Both the position numbers and the translations under genes were made by a program. A stretch of 64,000 nucleotides of DNA. Source: Methanobrevibacter ruminantium (GTDB lineage: Archaea > Methanobacteriota > Methanobacteria > Methanobacteriales > Methanobacteriaceae). This document shows, piece after piece, positions 46,824 to 55,902 of the stretch. Every line of letters starts with the position of its first letter. The first letter of the stretch is position 1. Location of the stretch: the NCBI GenBank assembly GCA_004553595.1, contig SFKZ01000006.1, positions 19,720-83,719 on the forward strand, read 5' to 3'. Under the pieces are notes generated by a model. It worked only from the letters and a program-made list of their open reading frames with translations. It ran no database searches and had not been told where the DNA came from.

Positions 46824-47864
46824 CTATGCCATTCTAAGTTTTCCTTTAAATTTAGCATAAACTGCATAGTCAACATAAATCTTTTTAGAGAGGATTTCTT
46901 CAGTTGTAGGAGCTAAATTTTTAACTTCTTCAATTCTGTCATTTACAGTTAAGGTAAATCCATCACTACCTGCACCTGAACCATAGGATACAATAAATAT
47001 TTTATCTCCAGGTTCTGCCTTATCCAAAACATTGGAAAGTGCTAAAGGAACAGCACCAGAGTAGGTGTTTCCTACATTAGGAGTTAAGAGACCGTCTTTA
47101 TATTGTTCCGGAGTGAATCCTAATTTTTTAGCTGCTCTTAAGTAAAATTTACCGTTAGGTTGATGGAAAATAGCATAATCATAATCCTCTACCTTTGAAT
47201 CAGTTTTCTCAAGTAATCCTTTTGCTGCACATAATACATGTTTGAAATAAGCTGGATCACCAGTGAATCTTCCTCCGTGACTTGGATAAGGTTGACCTTC
47301 CCTTCTGTAAAAGTCAGGAGTGTCAGTAGTAAAGCTGTAAGTAGTTCCAAAGTCAGCAATGGTATTCTTATTACCAATGATATAAGCTGCACCACCAGCA
47401 GATGCAGTGTATTCTAAAGCATCTCCAGGAGCTCCTTGAGAGGTATCAGCACCAATAGCTAAACCATATTTTATCATGCCAGAGTCCACTAAACCCATAG
47501 TGGCTTGAATTCCAGCAGTTCCTGCCTTACAAGCAAATTCCAAATCTGCTGCAGTCATATCAGGAGTAGCTCCAATTGCTTCTGCAACGATTGTAGCGGT
47601 TGGTTTTACTGCATAAGGATGAGATTCTGAACCAACATAAACTGCTCCAATATCTTGAGGATCGATTTGTGCTCTAGCTAATGCATATCTTGCAGCGCTA
47701 ACTGCAATGGTTGCAGTATCTTCATCAGATGAAGGCACTGATTTTTCATTAACGATTAAACCGTTTGAGATTGAATCAGGGTTATCTCCCCATACCTTTG
47801 CGATTTCTTCTACTTTAATTCTATATGAAGGCACATTTGCCCCATATCCAACAATTCCTGCCAT
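46824..47864 (-). CDS. Hydroxymethylglutaryl-CoA synthase (archaeal type)
   Basis: 346 residues. Catalytic Glu in GSESHPYAV (about 80), Cys112 in EFACKAGTAG and His in FHQPNGKF (about 235); the product is HMG-CoA for mevalonate and archaeal ether lipids. GGTTGTGATTTA precedes the ATG. First gene of a two-gene unit with thiolase, which lets the endergonic thiolase step be pulled forward. HMG-CoA reductase is not in the window. Confidence 0.94.
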   Translation of the reverse strand: MAGIVGYGANVPSYRIKVEEIAKVWGDNPDSISNGLIVNEKSVPSSDEDTATIAVSAARYALARAQIDPQDIGAVYVGSESHPYAVKPTATIVAEAIGATPDMTAADLEFACKAGTAGIQATMGLVDSGMIKYGLAIGADTSQGAPGDALEYTASAGGAAYIIGNKNTIADFGTTYSFTTDTPDFYRREGQPYPSHGGRFTGDPAYFKHVLCAAKGLLEKTDSKVEDYDYAIFHQPNGKFYLRAAKKLGFTPEQYKDGLLTPNVGNTYSGAVPLALSNVLDKAEPGDKIFIVSYGSGAGSDGFTLTVNDRIEEVKNLAPTTEEILSKKIYVDYAVYAKFKGKLRMA

Positions 47865-48255
47865 TAAATCACAACCATTTTATAATTTAGTCTTAATTGA
47901 AATAGCTAATAATTGCTATTAATTTAATTTTAATTTAAATAAATAAATATAATTTTTAATTTCAACAGTAGTTTTATCTTTTATTTTGTTTTTATAATGA
48001 AATATAAACTTAAAATGACTAAAAACTTAAAATATTCATTATAAGGTTATATTAATATAATATTATTTTTTAATACATATAAACTTATTTAATAAAATAA
48101 GGAAAAAACGGCTAAAAATGAATTATTAATCAATACTAAAGGAAGTTAATAAAAAATCAGTGAACAAGTATAGAAAAAAGTAATATTGCTAAAAAATTTC
48201 TAAAAAACTAATAGATCAGAAAAAAAATATTAAAATAATTTTAAAAAAAAACAGA
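47865..48255. other. AT-rich spacer between HMG-CoA synthase and tRNA genes
   Basis: About 390 bp containing the HMG-CoA synthase promoter (TATA-like runs near 47930-47960) and the 3' flank of the tRNA pair. No further gene seen. Confidence 0.5.
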
Positions 48256-48329
48256 TGCAGCTGCCGGGATTCGAACCCGGGTTGTAGGCTTGGAAGGCCC
48301 AAGTAATAACCAGACTATACCACAGCTGC
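48256..48329 (-). tRNA. tRNA-Gly (anticodon TCC)
   Basis: A 74-nt cloverleaf: acceptor GCAGCTG/CAGCTGC (7 bp), D-arm with GGTTAT, anticodon stem TGGGC/GCCTA with loop CTTCCAA (anticodon TCC), and T-arm CCGGG-TTCGAAT-CCCGG. Discriminator A; the CCA tail is not encoded. It lies 13 bp downstream of a second tRNA-Gly, so both are probably in one transcript. Confidence 0.93.
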
Positions 48330-48342
48330 AATATAAAAGAAG

Positions 48343-48416
48343 TGCGGCGTCCGGGATTTGAACCCGGGTCTCTAACGTGGCAGGCTAGAGTCTTAACCAG
48401 GCTGGACTAACACCGC
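48343..48416 (-). tRNA. tRNA-Gly (anticodon GCC)
   Basis: A 74-nt cloverleaf: acceptor GCGGTGT/ACGCCGC, anticodon stem CTAGC/GTTAG with loop CTGCCAC (anticodon GCC), and T-arm CCGGG-TTCAAAT-CCCGG. Discriminator A, no encoded CCA, no intron. First of the tandem Gly pair. Confidence 0.93.
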
Positions 48417-48540
48417 AATATACAACATATAAATGTTAGTTAACATAATATATAAATCTTTCTATAATTAAGATTTTCAATATACAATTAACACAAATGG
48501 ACAGTAATTTAAAATTTGAATAAGGAAAAACCTTAGAAAT

Positions 48541-48828
48541 TTAAAGCAAATGATTAATCAATGGAAGCATTGATTGAATACCTAAAACAAATATAGCAAA
48601 TCCACCGATAAACTCAATATGTCTGGAATATCTCATAGCGGATTTTGTACCGAAAACACCTATAAACTGCCAAATAACCACTACTAAAATACTTAAACAA
48701 GCAACAAGTATAGGATCTGCTCCTTCAATAACACCTTGAGCGGATAAAACCAAGTTTTCGATGTTTCCAAAAATTAATAATCCTAAAAATGGCTTATATT
48801 CATTTACAAACTCTTTCATTGAAGACAT
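48541..48828 (-). CDS. Half-size 3-TM membrane protein (LysE/UPF0016-like), pair 1 member B
   Basis: 95 residues with three hydrophobic segments. TM1 carries LLIFGNIENLVLSAQGV and TM3 carries IEFIGGFAIFVLGIQSML. Three paralogues occur in the window (48836, 57229, 57500). The acidic residue in TM1 and GG-x-LGI in TM3 resemble single-domain members of the LysE/UPF0016 cation-exporter group, in which two halves of opposite topology assemble. It lies 7 bp after its partner. Substrate unknown; manganese, calcium or cadmium would be guesses. Confidence 0.7.
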   Translation of the reverse strand: MSSMKEFVNEYKPFLGLLIFGNIENLVLSAQGVIEGADPILVACLSILVVVIWQFIGVFGTKSAMRYSRHIEFIGGFAIFVLGIQSMLPLINHLL

Positions 48829-48835
48829 TCTATCA

Positions 48836-49102
48836 CTAACCTCTAACTGCTTCTAGCATTGATTGGATACCTAAAATAAATATGGCTAATCCACCAATGA
48901 ATTCAATGTAAATACCATAAGCTTCCAATTGCTGAGTACAAACAGTACCAATTATTAGCCAACAAGTTACGAAAATTAAACTAAAAATCGCTAATTTTAA
49001 AGGATTTGCTGCTTTAACTACTCCTTGAGAAGCTAAAATCAAGTTCTCGATATTGCCAAAAATAATTAAGGAAATTAAACCAATTGATAAAGCCATATTC
49101 AT
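48836..49102 (-). CDS. Half-size 3-TM membrane protein (LysE/UPF0016-like), pair 1 member A
   Basis: 88 residues, three hydrophobic segments: LIIFGNIENLILASQGV, KLAIFSLIFVTCWLIIGTVC and IEFIGGLAIFILGIQSMLEA. GGTGATTAG precedes the ATG. The shared GNIENL motif puts a Glu and Asn in the first helix, likely for ion coordination. It is transcribed ahead of 48541-48828; the two are expected to form a heterodimer. Confidence 0.7.
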   Translation of the reverse strand: MNMALSIGLISLIIFGNIENLILASQGVVKAANPLKLAIFSLIFVTCWLIIGTVCTQQLEAYGIYIEFIGGLAIFILGIQSMLEAVRG

Positions 49103-49399
49103 CTAATCACCATTTACGCCATATGATTAAAATGATTGCTATTTTTTATTAGTTATTATTATAGAACGGATTTAAAAAAATATCAATGAAATAATAATTA
49201 ATAAGAAATATAACCAAAATTAATCTTTAACATATTTTATTAACATTTAATCATATTTAAAATTTACTTAGAAAAATTAATTGTTCTTAAAAATTAGAAT
49301 AAAAATATTAAATTGTTTTTAAAAACTAAAAATAAGAAAAAAAGAAATGAAAAGAAAAAATAAAAGCAAATAACTGAATGCATATAGAAAAAATAGAGT

Positions 49400-50080
49400 T
49401 TATTGCTTTCTAGCAATTACGCAAAGCCATCCAGTTACCAATTCCCTATCTACACTATCAGGACCACTTTTTGAGAAACAGATAATATCTGAAAATCCTG
49501 CCTCACGCAAATATTCATCAAATTCATCTTCAGAGAATATTTTCATATCCAAAAGATCAATGAGTTCCTTTTGACGCTCATCCTCTTCATCAGGAATTGC
49601 CTCATTGCAGATGAACATTATTCCATCATCTTTCAACACTCTTCTGACTTCTTTGCAGTCATTCACAAAGTCTGGCCAGAAATAAACTGTTTCAAATCCA
49701 GTTACGATGTCAAAGGTATTATCTTCAAATGGGAGTTCAGAGACAGACCCTTGAATAACCTCACATCTTCCTTCATCGATAGCTTTTTGATTTAACTTTG
49801 TGGATTTCTCTACAGCTATTTCAGAATAATCTAGTCCATAAACCTTATTTTCAGTCATTTTAAGGAATCTTTCAACATTGACTCCTCCACCACAACCAAT
49901 ATCTAAAATAACATCATCCTTTAAAATATCCAAATGGCTTACACCCCATTGAGCAAGGCTTTCATGACTTTCATTCATTCTATCCAATAATTTATCTCCC
50001 AATTCACCAACAGGTTTTCTAGCATTAATGATTAATTCCTTATCTTCTTCACTTCTAATACTTTTTTCATTATCATCCAT
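49400..50080 (-). CDS. Class I SAM-dependent methyltransferase
   Basis: 226 residues from the ATG at 50080 (GAGGAGTAATAAA in front; frame extends to 50101). Motif I VILDIGCGGGVNVERFL, motif II VYGLDYSEIAVEKS, motif III EVIQGSVSELPFEDNTFDIVTGFETVYFW. This is the methyltransferase 11 pattern, acting on a small molecule or lipid; the substrate cannot be inferred. Monocistronic. Confidence 0.88.
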   Translation of the reverse strand: MDDNEKSIRSEEDKELIINARKPVGELGDKLLDRMNESHESLAQWGVSHLDILKDDVILDIGCGGGVNVERFLKMTENKVYGLDYSEIAVEKSTKLNQKAIDEGRCEVIQGSVSELPFEDNTFDIVTGFETVYFWPDFVNDCKEVRRVLKDDGIMFICNEAIPDEEDERQKELIDLLDMKIFSEDEFDEYLREAGFSDIICFSKSGPDSVDRELVTGWLCVIARKQ

Positions 50081-50217
50081 TTTATTACTCCTCATCATCA
50101 TTTTTCAATACTAATTTATCGATATAATCTTATCAATAATAATATTGATTGCATGCTTAATAAATTTTAGTATCTCTTAATGAAATGTTAAAATAATAAA
50201 AGGAAAATTAAAGAAGA

Positions 50218-50481
50218 TTACTCATCAAAATAAACTTCTCTAATAAACTCATGAATGCCTATATCAATCAAGGCAAAATCATTGAAAAATCCCAATAGAG
50301 CCAATTCATTCAAATCATTTTCCTCAAGATCAATTGGAACCTCAATTTCCCCATCACCCCCAGATTCAGAAGGTTCACAAGAACCATAATCAATGCTGTT
50401 TTTAACATACATATCTTCCGTATAATTTTCATAATTACGCTCTTTTTTATTTTCCAAATCTTTTTTATTTTCCAAAGACAT
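50218..50481 (-). CDS. Small acidic hypothetical protein
   Basis: 87 residues, unrecognised. N-terminal half Lys/Glu/Asn-rich and polar with an SCEPSESGGDGE linker; C-terminal half more regular (NDLNELALLGFFNDFALIDIGIHEF). No obvious ribosome site beyond TTTGATAAA. The amphipathic C-terminus may be a binding helix. Confidence that it is real is moderate, based on its length in AT-rich DNA and its composition. Confidence 0.5.
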   Translation of the reverse strand: MSLENKKDLENKKERNYENYTEDMYVKNSIDYGSCEPSESGGDGEIEVPIDLEENDLNELALLGFFNDFALIDIGIHEFIREVYFDE

Positions 50482-50624
50482 TTTATCAAATCCTTTACAT
50501 ATTTTTAAAAATATTCTTGAATAAAGGTTGATTTTTAAAGAATATAAACATAAACAAAGAGCATTTGAAAAGTAATATTAAAAATAAAGAGCAATTAGTT
50601 AGTTAAATTAAAAATAAATCATAT

Positions 50625-50723
50625 ATAGTTTAATATATTAAAAAATAAGCATAATTATTAGAAATAGTTTAATATATTAAAAAATAAGCATAATTATTAG
50701 AAATAGTTTAATATATTAAAAAA
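50625..50723. repeat. Tandem 39-bp repeat, about 2.6 copies
   Basis: A 39-bp unit starting AAATAGTTTAATATATTAAA and ending AATTATTAG is present almost in full at 50625-50661, complete at 50662-50700 and partial at 50701-50723. It lies between the hypothetical protein and the thermosome 3' end. Copies are identical apart from the truncated ends, so the expansion is recent. Confidence 0.85.
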
Positions 50724-50822
50724 GTAAAAAAGTAAAAAAAGTAAAAAAAGAAAAGAATAAACCTTAAAAAAGGTTCATTGTTAAAGATCAAACTCCTACC
50801 CAAATAGAAAAGAGTTTTGGTT

Positions 50823-50855
50823 CAGGTTTTGCAGGCCGTAGGCCTGGAAAAGCTG
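50823..50855 (-). terminator. GC-rich hairpin directly after the thermosome gene
   Basis: CAG, TTTT and CAGGCC (50823-50837) pair with GGCCTG, AAAA and CTG (50841-50855) around a GTA loop, separated by single G.G mismatches. It sits 2 nt beyond the thermosome stop and stands out in the AT-rich context. Likely a terminator or mRNA-stabilising 3' element; compare 36513-36543. Confidence 0.6.
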
Positions 50856-50857
50856 AG

Positions 50858-52471
50858 TTACATCATTGGAGGCATGCCGCCAGCCATACTTGGGTCCATA
50901 GGCATGTCGCCAGCACTGGTTCCGCTGGAAGCGATTACGTCATCGATTCTTAAAATCATTTCAGCAGCTTCGGAAGCAGATTGAATAGCTTGTTTTTTGA
51001 CACGTTTAGGTTCTACAACACCTTCTTCTTTCATGTCAGTAACATCACCAGTGAATACGTTTAATCCCATGTAAGCAGATTTTTCGTGAGCAGCTCTTAA
51101 GTCTACTAAAGAGTCAATGCTGTCTAAACCAGCGTTTTCAGCTAAGGTTTTAGGAACAATTTCTAAGGATTCTGCAAATGCAGTTACTGCTAATTGTTCT
51201 CTTCCGCTAATGGATTGAGCATATTCTTTAAGTTTTTTAGCCATAGCGATTTCAGGAGCTCCTCCACCAGCTACAACTTGACCGTCTTCTACAGTAGCAG
51301 CTACTACACCGATTGCGTCATCAACAGCTCTGTCGATTTCGTCAACGATGTGTTTGGTACTTCCTCTGACGAGTAAGGTTACTGCTTTAGGTTCTTGACA
51401 TTCTTCTACAAAGATCATGTCGTCACCAGAGATTTTCTTTTCGATTACAGAACCTGCGTGACCTAAGTCAGCTTCGGTTAAGTCATCTAAGTTGGATACA
51501 ACGGTTGCACCGGTTGCTTTAGCTAATTTGTCAATGTCAGATTTTTTAACTCTTCTTACAGCCATGATTCCTGCTTTAGCTAAGTAGTGTTGTGCTAAGT
51601 CATCGATACCTTTTTGCGCGAATAATACGTTTGCACCGACATCAGCGATTTTGTTAACCATATCTCTGACCATTTGTTCTTCTTGTTCAATGAATGCTTG
51701 CATTTGAGCAGGGTCAGTGATTCTGATTTCAGCATCTACTTCAGTTTCTTTAACTTCTAAAGGAGAGTTGATTAAGACAACTTTTGCGTCTTTTAATTCA
51801 GATGGCATACCTGGGTGTACTTTTTCTTTGTCTACGATTACACCTTGGATTAAAGTGGATTCTTCTACTACTGCACCATCTTTTTTCTCGATTTTAATGT
51901 GATCAGTGTCAACTTCACCATCGCCAGCCACTTGTTGTACAGCATCTACGATTAAGTTTGCTAAAGGTTCACGAGCTTTTTCGGTTCCTTTACCAGTCAT
52001 AGCAGTCATAGCTACTTTTACTAACATTTCACGGGAAATGTCTTCAATAGCGATTTCATCTAAGATTTCTTGTGCTTTTTCTGCTGCTTGTCTGTAACCC
52101 ATAGCAATGATGGTTGGGTGAATGTCCATATCTAATAAGGTTTCGGATTTTTTGAGGAGTTCTCCAGCAATGATTACTGCAGTAGTAGTTCCATCTCCAA
52201 CTTCGTCTTCTTGGGTTTTTGCAACTTCTACGAGCATTTTTGCTGCAGGGTGTTCAATATCCATTTCTTTTAAGATAGTAACTCCGTCATTGGTTACTAC
52301 AATATCTCCGAGTCCGTCCACTAACATTTTGTCCATACCTTTTGGACCTAAAGTGGTTCTTACAGTTTCTGCTAATACTTTACCTGCTAAGATGTTGGTT
52401 CTTTGTGCATCTCTACCTAACAATCTGTTAGTTCCTTCAGGTAAAATGAAAATAGGTTGACCTTGTGCCAT
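50858..52471 (-). CDS. Thermosome subunit (group II chaperonin)
   Basis: About 537 residues. It folds proteins in an ATP-driven double ring. Signatures are RTTLGPKGMDKMLVD, VTNDGVTILKEMDIEHPAAK, GDGTTTAVIIAGELL and VAGGGAPEIAMAKKLKEYA; the C-terminus GGMPPMM is the family's flexible tail. GAGGTG precedes the ATG at 52471 (frame extends to 52480). A 430-bp divergent spacer separates it from the TMEM175-like gene, with a TATA-like TTTAAAGTAATATATAAAG near 52590-52610. Confidence 0.96.
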   Translation of the reverse strand: MAQGQPIFILPEGTNRLLGRDAQRTNILAGKVLAETVRTTLGPKGMDKMLVDGLGDIVVTNDGVTILKEMDIEHPAAKMLVEVAKTQEDEVGDGTTTAVIIAGELLKKSETLLDMDIHPTIIAMGYRQAAEKAQEILDEIAIEDISREMLVKVAMTAMTGKGTEKAREPLANLIVDAVQQVAGDGEVDTDHIKIEKKDGAVVEESTLIQGVIVDKEKVHPGMPSELKDAKVVLINSPLEVKETEVDAEIRITDPAQMQAFIEQEEQMVRDMVNKIADVGANVLFAQKGIDDLAQHYLAKAGIMAVRRVKKSDIDKLAKATGATVVSNLDDLTEADLGHAGSVIEKKISGDDMIFVEECQEPKAVTLLVRGSTKHIVDEIDRAVDDAIGVVAATVEDGQVVAGGGAPEIAMAKKLKEYAQSISGREQLAVTAFAESLEIVPKTLAENAGLDSIDSLVDLRAAHEKSAYMGLNVFTGDVTDMKEEGVVEPKRVKKQAIQSASEAAEMILRIDDVIASSGTSAGDMPMDPSMAGGMPPMM

Positions 52472-52763
52472 TCTATACACCTCAATTTTTTTTTAAAAAA
52501 TAATTTTTTGATAGATTAAATAAATATAAGTTAATTTAAATCATTGATAGATTCAACTAATTTAACAATATTTATTCTATAATAACAATGGGTTTAAAGT
52601 AATATATAAAGTTTTTGTTTTTATTATGAATTTTTGGAAAATTATTATTCTAAAGAAAAATAGATAAAAATTAATTAATTTTGAATAAAATTCTGATAAT
52701 TTTAAAAAAATATGAACAAAATAATATAAATTTAATTTAGTAACAAAAATATATTAAAATTGA

Positions 52764-52804
52764 AAGTTCCTTTGCAGTTAACACAAGTTCCTTTGAGGTA
52801 AACA
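52764..52804 (+). promoter_or_regulatory. Direct repeat upstream of the TMEM175-like gene
   Basis: AAGTTCCTTTGCAGTTAACA (52764-52783) and AAGTTCCTTTGAGGTAAACA (52785-52804) are 16 of 20 identical and spaced 21 bp, two helical turns. They lie 100-140 bp before the start of the TMEM175-like gene. Candidate tandem operator; regulator unknown. Confidence 0.5.
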
Positions 52805-52902
52805 ATTGAAAGAAGCATGAAAAATTAAGCAGGATTCCAAAATATTATTATAATAAGATAAACAAAATTTTAACTAATTATAAAGGACTTGGAGGTGATT
52901 TT

Positions 52903-53790
52903 ATAGCAAATAAAGGAATTGAAAATCACAATCCATCTAATGATTATGATGATGAAGAGTTTGATGAAAAATATAAAGAATTGCAAAGTCTAAAAGACGA
53001 GATTGAACAGCAAATATCAGAAATGGATGAAAATAGGGCGGTAAAAGTTCAGGAAAAACTTGAAGATGCAAAGAAAAAGAATAAATTCAGTGAAAATATC
53101 AATGAAGAGAACATCGATGAAGAAATAAGAAAACTTGAAAAAACCAATAAGAGAATCAGCACTTACCAAAGATTCGTAGATGCATTTGAAAAAGACCTTG
53201 ACATTGATCCTGGAAGGCTAATGGGACTTACTGATGGGATATTCAGTATAGTAATGACCCTCCTGGTCTTTGGAATGGTCTTGCCGGATAATGAAATACT
53301 CAATTACACTGGATTCATAAATTTTTTAGGCTCCATCGGACCAATAGCCGGACTAATCATTGTGAGTTTCATTGTACTGGGTTCATTCTGGATTTACCAT
53401 CATGAGTTCATGAAAATAAAAAGCTTGAATATGCCATATCTCTGGCTAAATATCTTTTATTTAGCATGCCTATGCTTCATACCTTTTTCAACATCAGTCA
53501 TTGGAAACTATTCACATTTCTTCTTGGCAGATGTAATATTTGGAGTGAATATACTTTTAGTTATAGTGTTCTTCCTATTCATGTTCCATTATGCACACAA
53601 GAGAGGATTCCTTGAAAAATACACAAGCGAAAAGGATAAAAAATATGTGTTTCACACTTTGTATATACTTATGGGTGTCACAATTATCGTAAACATTCTT
53701 GACTTCAATGTAAACTCTAACTTCATTTACTTGTTCCTATTGATTCCTATTATTTCAACATTAAGACATATTCAGTACCTAATGAAATGA
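52903..53790 (+). CDS. TMEM175/DUF1211-like membrane protein with non-AUG start
   Basis: About 295 residues if started at ATA 52903. A highly charged coiled-coil N-terminal region (1-95) precedes the TMEM175 membrane domain: GRLMGLTDGIFSIVMTLLVF (about 100-120; family pattern R...F.DGvFaI..TLLv), then SFIVLGSFWIYHHEFMKIK and further helices. The family forms potassium-type channels with the F-S/T-D motif. GGAGGTGA ends 4 nt before ATA, where all other genes here have ATG, and no ATG follows until inside the coiled coil. The first standard start is TTG at 52981, without a ribosome site. I prefer ATA. Confidence 0.75.
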   Translation: MANKGIENHNPSNDYDDEEFDEKYKELQSLKDEIEQQISEMDENRAVKVQEKLEDAKKKNKFSENINEENIDEEIRKLEKTNKRISTYQRFVDAFEKDLDIDPGRLMGLTDGIFSIVMTLLVFGMVLPDNEILNYTGFINFLGSIGPIAGLIIVSFIVLGSFWIYHHEFMKIKSLNMPYLWLNIFYLACLCFIPFSTSVIGNYSHFFLADVIFGVNILLVIVFFLFMFHYAHKRGFLEKYTSEKDKKYVFHTLYILMGVTIIVNILDFNVNSNFIYLFLLIPIISTLRHIQYLMK

Positions 53791-53952
53791 CCAAACAATG
53801 AGTAAACAATAGAAAAAAGCATTATAAAAAAGTCAAAAAATAGATTTCATGATAATTTCTAAAATTACATGAAATCAAAAAATAGTGCAAAAATAAGCAT
53901 ATTAAAAAATAAAAGCGAATATATAATAAAAAAATAAAATAAGAAAGATAAA

Positions 53953-55626
53953 TTATTCTTCAGGTAAAGGAAGCTTTTGCCAGAAGAATATATCATTCTC
54001 TTTTTTAGCCACTTCCACATATCCTTTTCTTTCTAAACTTTTAAGAATGTTCTTTGTATTTCCAAATGAAAGGTTCTTGAATGCAAGATCATTTAGATAA
54101 TCCTTTACAGACAATGTATCCATAGCTTCATCTTCAGGAAGCAAATGATAAATTTGTGACTGAATGGAATTCAAGTTCTTCAATTGAGGAGCAGTTAACT
54201 TATCATAGACAAACTTGAATTTTTCCAATTCCTCAACTGTTGATTTGTATCCTTCAATTTCCTGTTTTAACTTTTCAACTTCCTCTGAATTATTCTGATT
54301 TGAAGCATTGATAGCACCTGCATCACTTGAAGAGGAATCAATTAAATTAGCCAAATTTTCCAATTCCTCATCGCCAACAGCCCTAATCTTAAGCTTATTC
54401 TCTTTAGCCAATTCCAATTCTCTCTTGATGTCATTTAGCTCAAGCAATTCCCGATCTTCAACAGATGTCTTGTTAATGACTCCATCCTGAGACTGGTTAT
54501 CCAAGAAGCTGTCATCAGACAATTCAAAGAATAGGTCTTTCACTTCATTCAACCTTTGGATTTGCAAGTCCTTTTTAGACAATTCATTCTGGACTTTAGC
54601 ATATTCCTCACGGGAAACAGACTTGTCTTTCAACAATTGGATTTGAACATCCTTCTCACGAATTGTTACATCACGTGAATCAAGTTCCCTTTGCAATGCT
54701 ACAAGATTATCCTTATTTACCAAATTATTCTTCAAGTCAAGGATTTCCTCATTTTGAGAAGCGATTTGAGCATTGAGTGACTGGATTTCCATATTCTTGT
54801 CATCAACAGTGCTTAAAGTATTGGCCAATTTGAGGTTAGCTTCATTTTCCTTATTTTTCGCTTCATCCAATTGACGTTGAACATCTGTTATCTTATTTTC
54901 AGCAATCTTCAAATCGTTTGAAATGGCTTGAATTTCATTTTCTTTAGAACTGACATCATTCAATGCCTCTTTCAATTTAAGGTTTGCCTGACCTAATTCT
55001 AAAGTTTTAAAGCTGTTGAATTCCTCATCAAAGGATTCCTTCATTTTAGAAAGAGATTCGTTTATTTCAGAAAGTTCATTTACCTTATCGGATAAGTTTC
55101 TGATGGTTTCATCCTTTGAATTCAAGAGATCCTTGGACCTGTTCAATACTTCAATATTAGTATTTAAAGAATGAGTTAAGTTTTCAATTTCATAGTTTTT
55201 AGTTTTCAAATCAGCCTGATACTTAGCCTTCAAATCATAAATCTCATCGTTTTTTGCCTTGATGTCATTGTCAAACTTATCTAAAAAGTCGCTAAGCTCT
55301 AATCCTTTGCTTTTCAAGTCATCTTCAAACTGATTTTTTAAAGAAGAGATTTCATCATCCTTGATTCTTAAATCTTCATCATATCTAAGTTTTAAATCTG
55401 AAATTTCAATTTCATGCTTTTTCTTTAAATCAATAAGTTCTTCTTCTTTTTGTTTTAAAGACTGTTCAGATTCATTTTTTAGGGTTTCAAATTCATCATT
55501 GGACATTAGGGAATTTTGCTCATCCTTTAATTGGGCAATTTCCATCTTAAGCTTGTTGATCTCCAAAAGGGACGATTTCACTAATTTCTGTAATTTAAAT
55601 ATTTCACTAGAATTCTCAAAACTCAT
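53953..55626 (-). CDS. Long coiled-coil protein with C-terminal winged-helix-like domain
   Basis: 557 residues. About residues 10-390 are almost continuous heptads rich in Glu, Lys and Leu, with repeating 'LK..YE.DLK.K..EI..LK' blocks. The last 100 residues (LKNLNSIQSQIYHLLPEDEA ... NTKNILKSLERKGYVEVAKK) look like a winged-helix DNA- or protein-binding domain. AAGTGATAAA precedes the ATG. No family recognised. Possible scaffold or chromosome-associated protein. Single-gene unit. Confidence 0.75.
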   Translation of the reverse strand: MSFENSSEIFKLQKLVKSSLLEINKLKMEIAQLKDEQNSLMSNDEFETLKNESEQSLKQKEEELIDLKKKHEIEISDLKLRYDEDLRIKDDEISSLKNQFEDDLKSKGLELSDFLDKFDNDIKAKNDEIYDLKAKYQADLKTKNYEIENLTHSLNTNIEVLNRSKDLLNSKDETIRNLSDKVNELSEINESLSKMKESFDEEFNSFKTLELGQANLKLKEALNDVSSKENEIQAISNDLKIAENKITDVQRQLDEAKNKENEANLKLANTLSTVDDKNMEIQSLNAQIASQNEEILDLKNNLVNKDNLVALQRELDSRDVTIREKDVQIQLLKDKSVSREEYAKVQNELSKKDLQIQRLNEVKDLFFELSDDSFLDNQSQDGVINKTSVEDRELLELNDIKRELELAKENKLKIRAVGDEELENLANLIDSSSSDAGAINASNQNNSEEVEKLKQEIEGYKSTVEELEKFKFVYDKLTAPQLKNLNSIQSQIYHLLPEDEAMDTLSVKDYLNDLAFKNLSFGNTKNILKSLERKGYVEVAKKENDIFFWQKLPLPEE

Positions 55627-55902
55627 TTTATCACTTAAATATAACTTAATTTAATGCTAATCAAAATAGATTAATCCATAATTAAAACTATTAATTTAAT
55701 TTATGTTTAATATCTTATTTAAACTTAATTAATTAGATAAAATTAAATTTAATGAAAATCTAAGTTTTTTATAGAAAATTAGATAATTTTAATAAAAATT
55801 AGAAAAAAATAAGAAGGGAACATGTGAAAAATAAAAAAAAAATAAGGTAAAATAAGAGAATAAAATTAATATGATTCTTTGGTTTTTGGAACATTCAATC
55901 CA

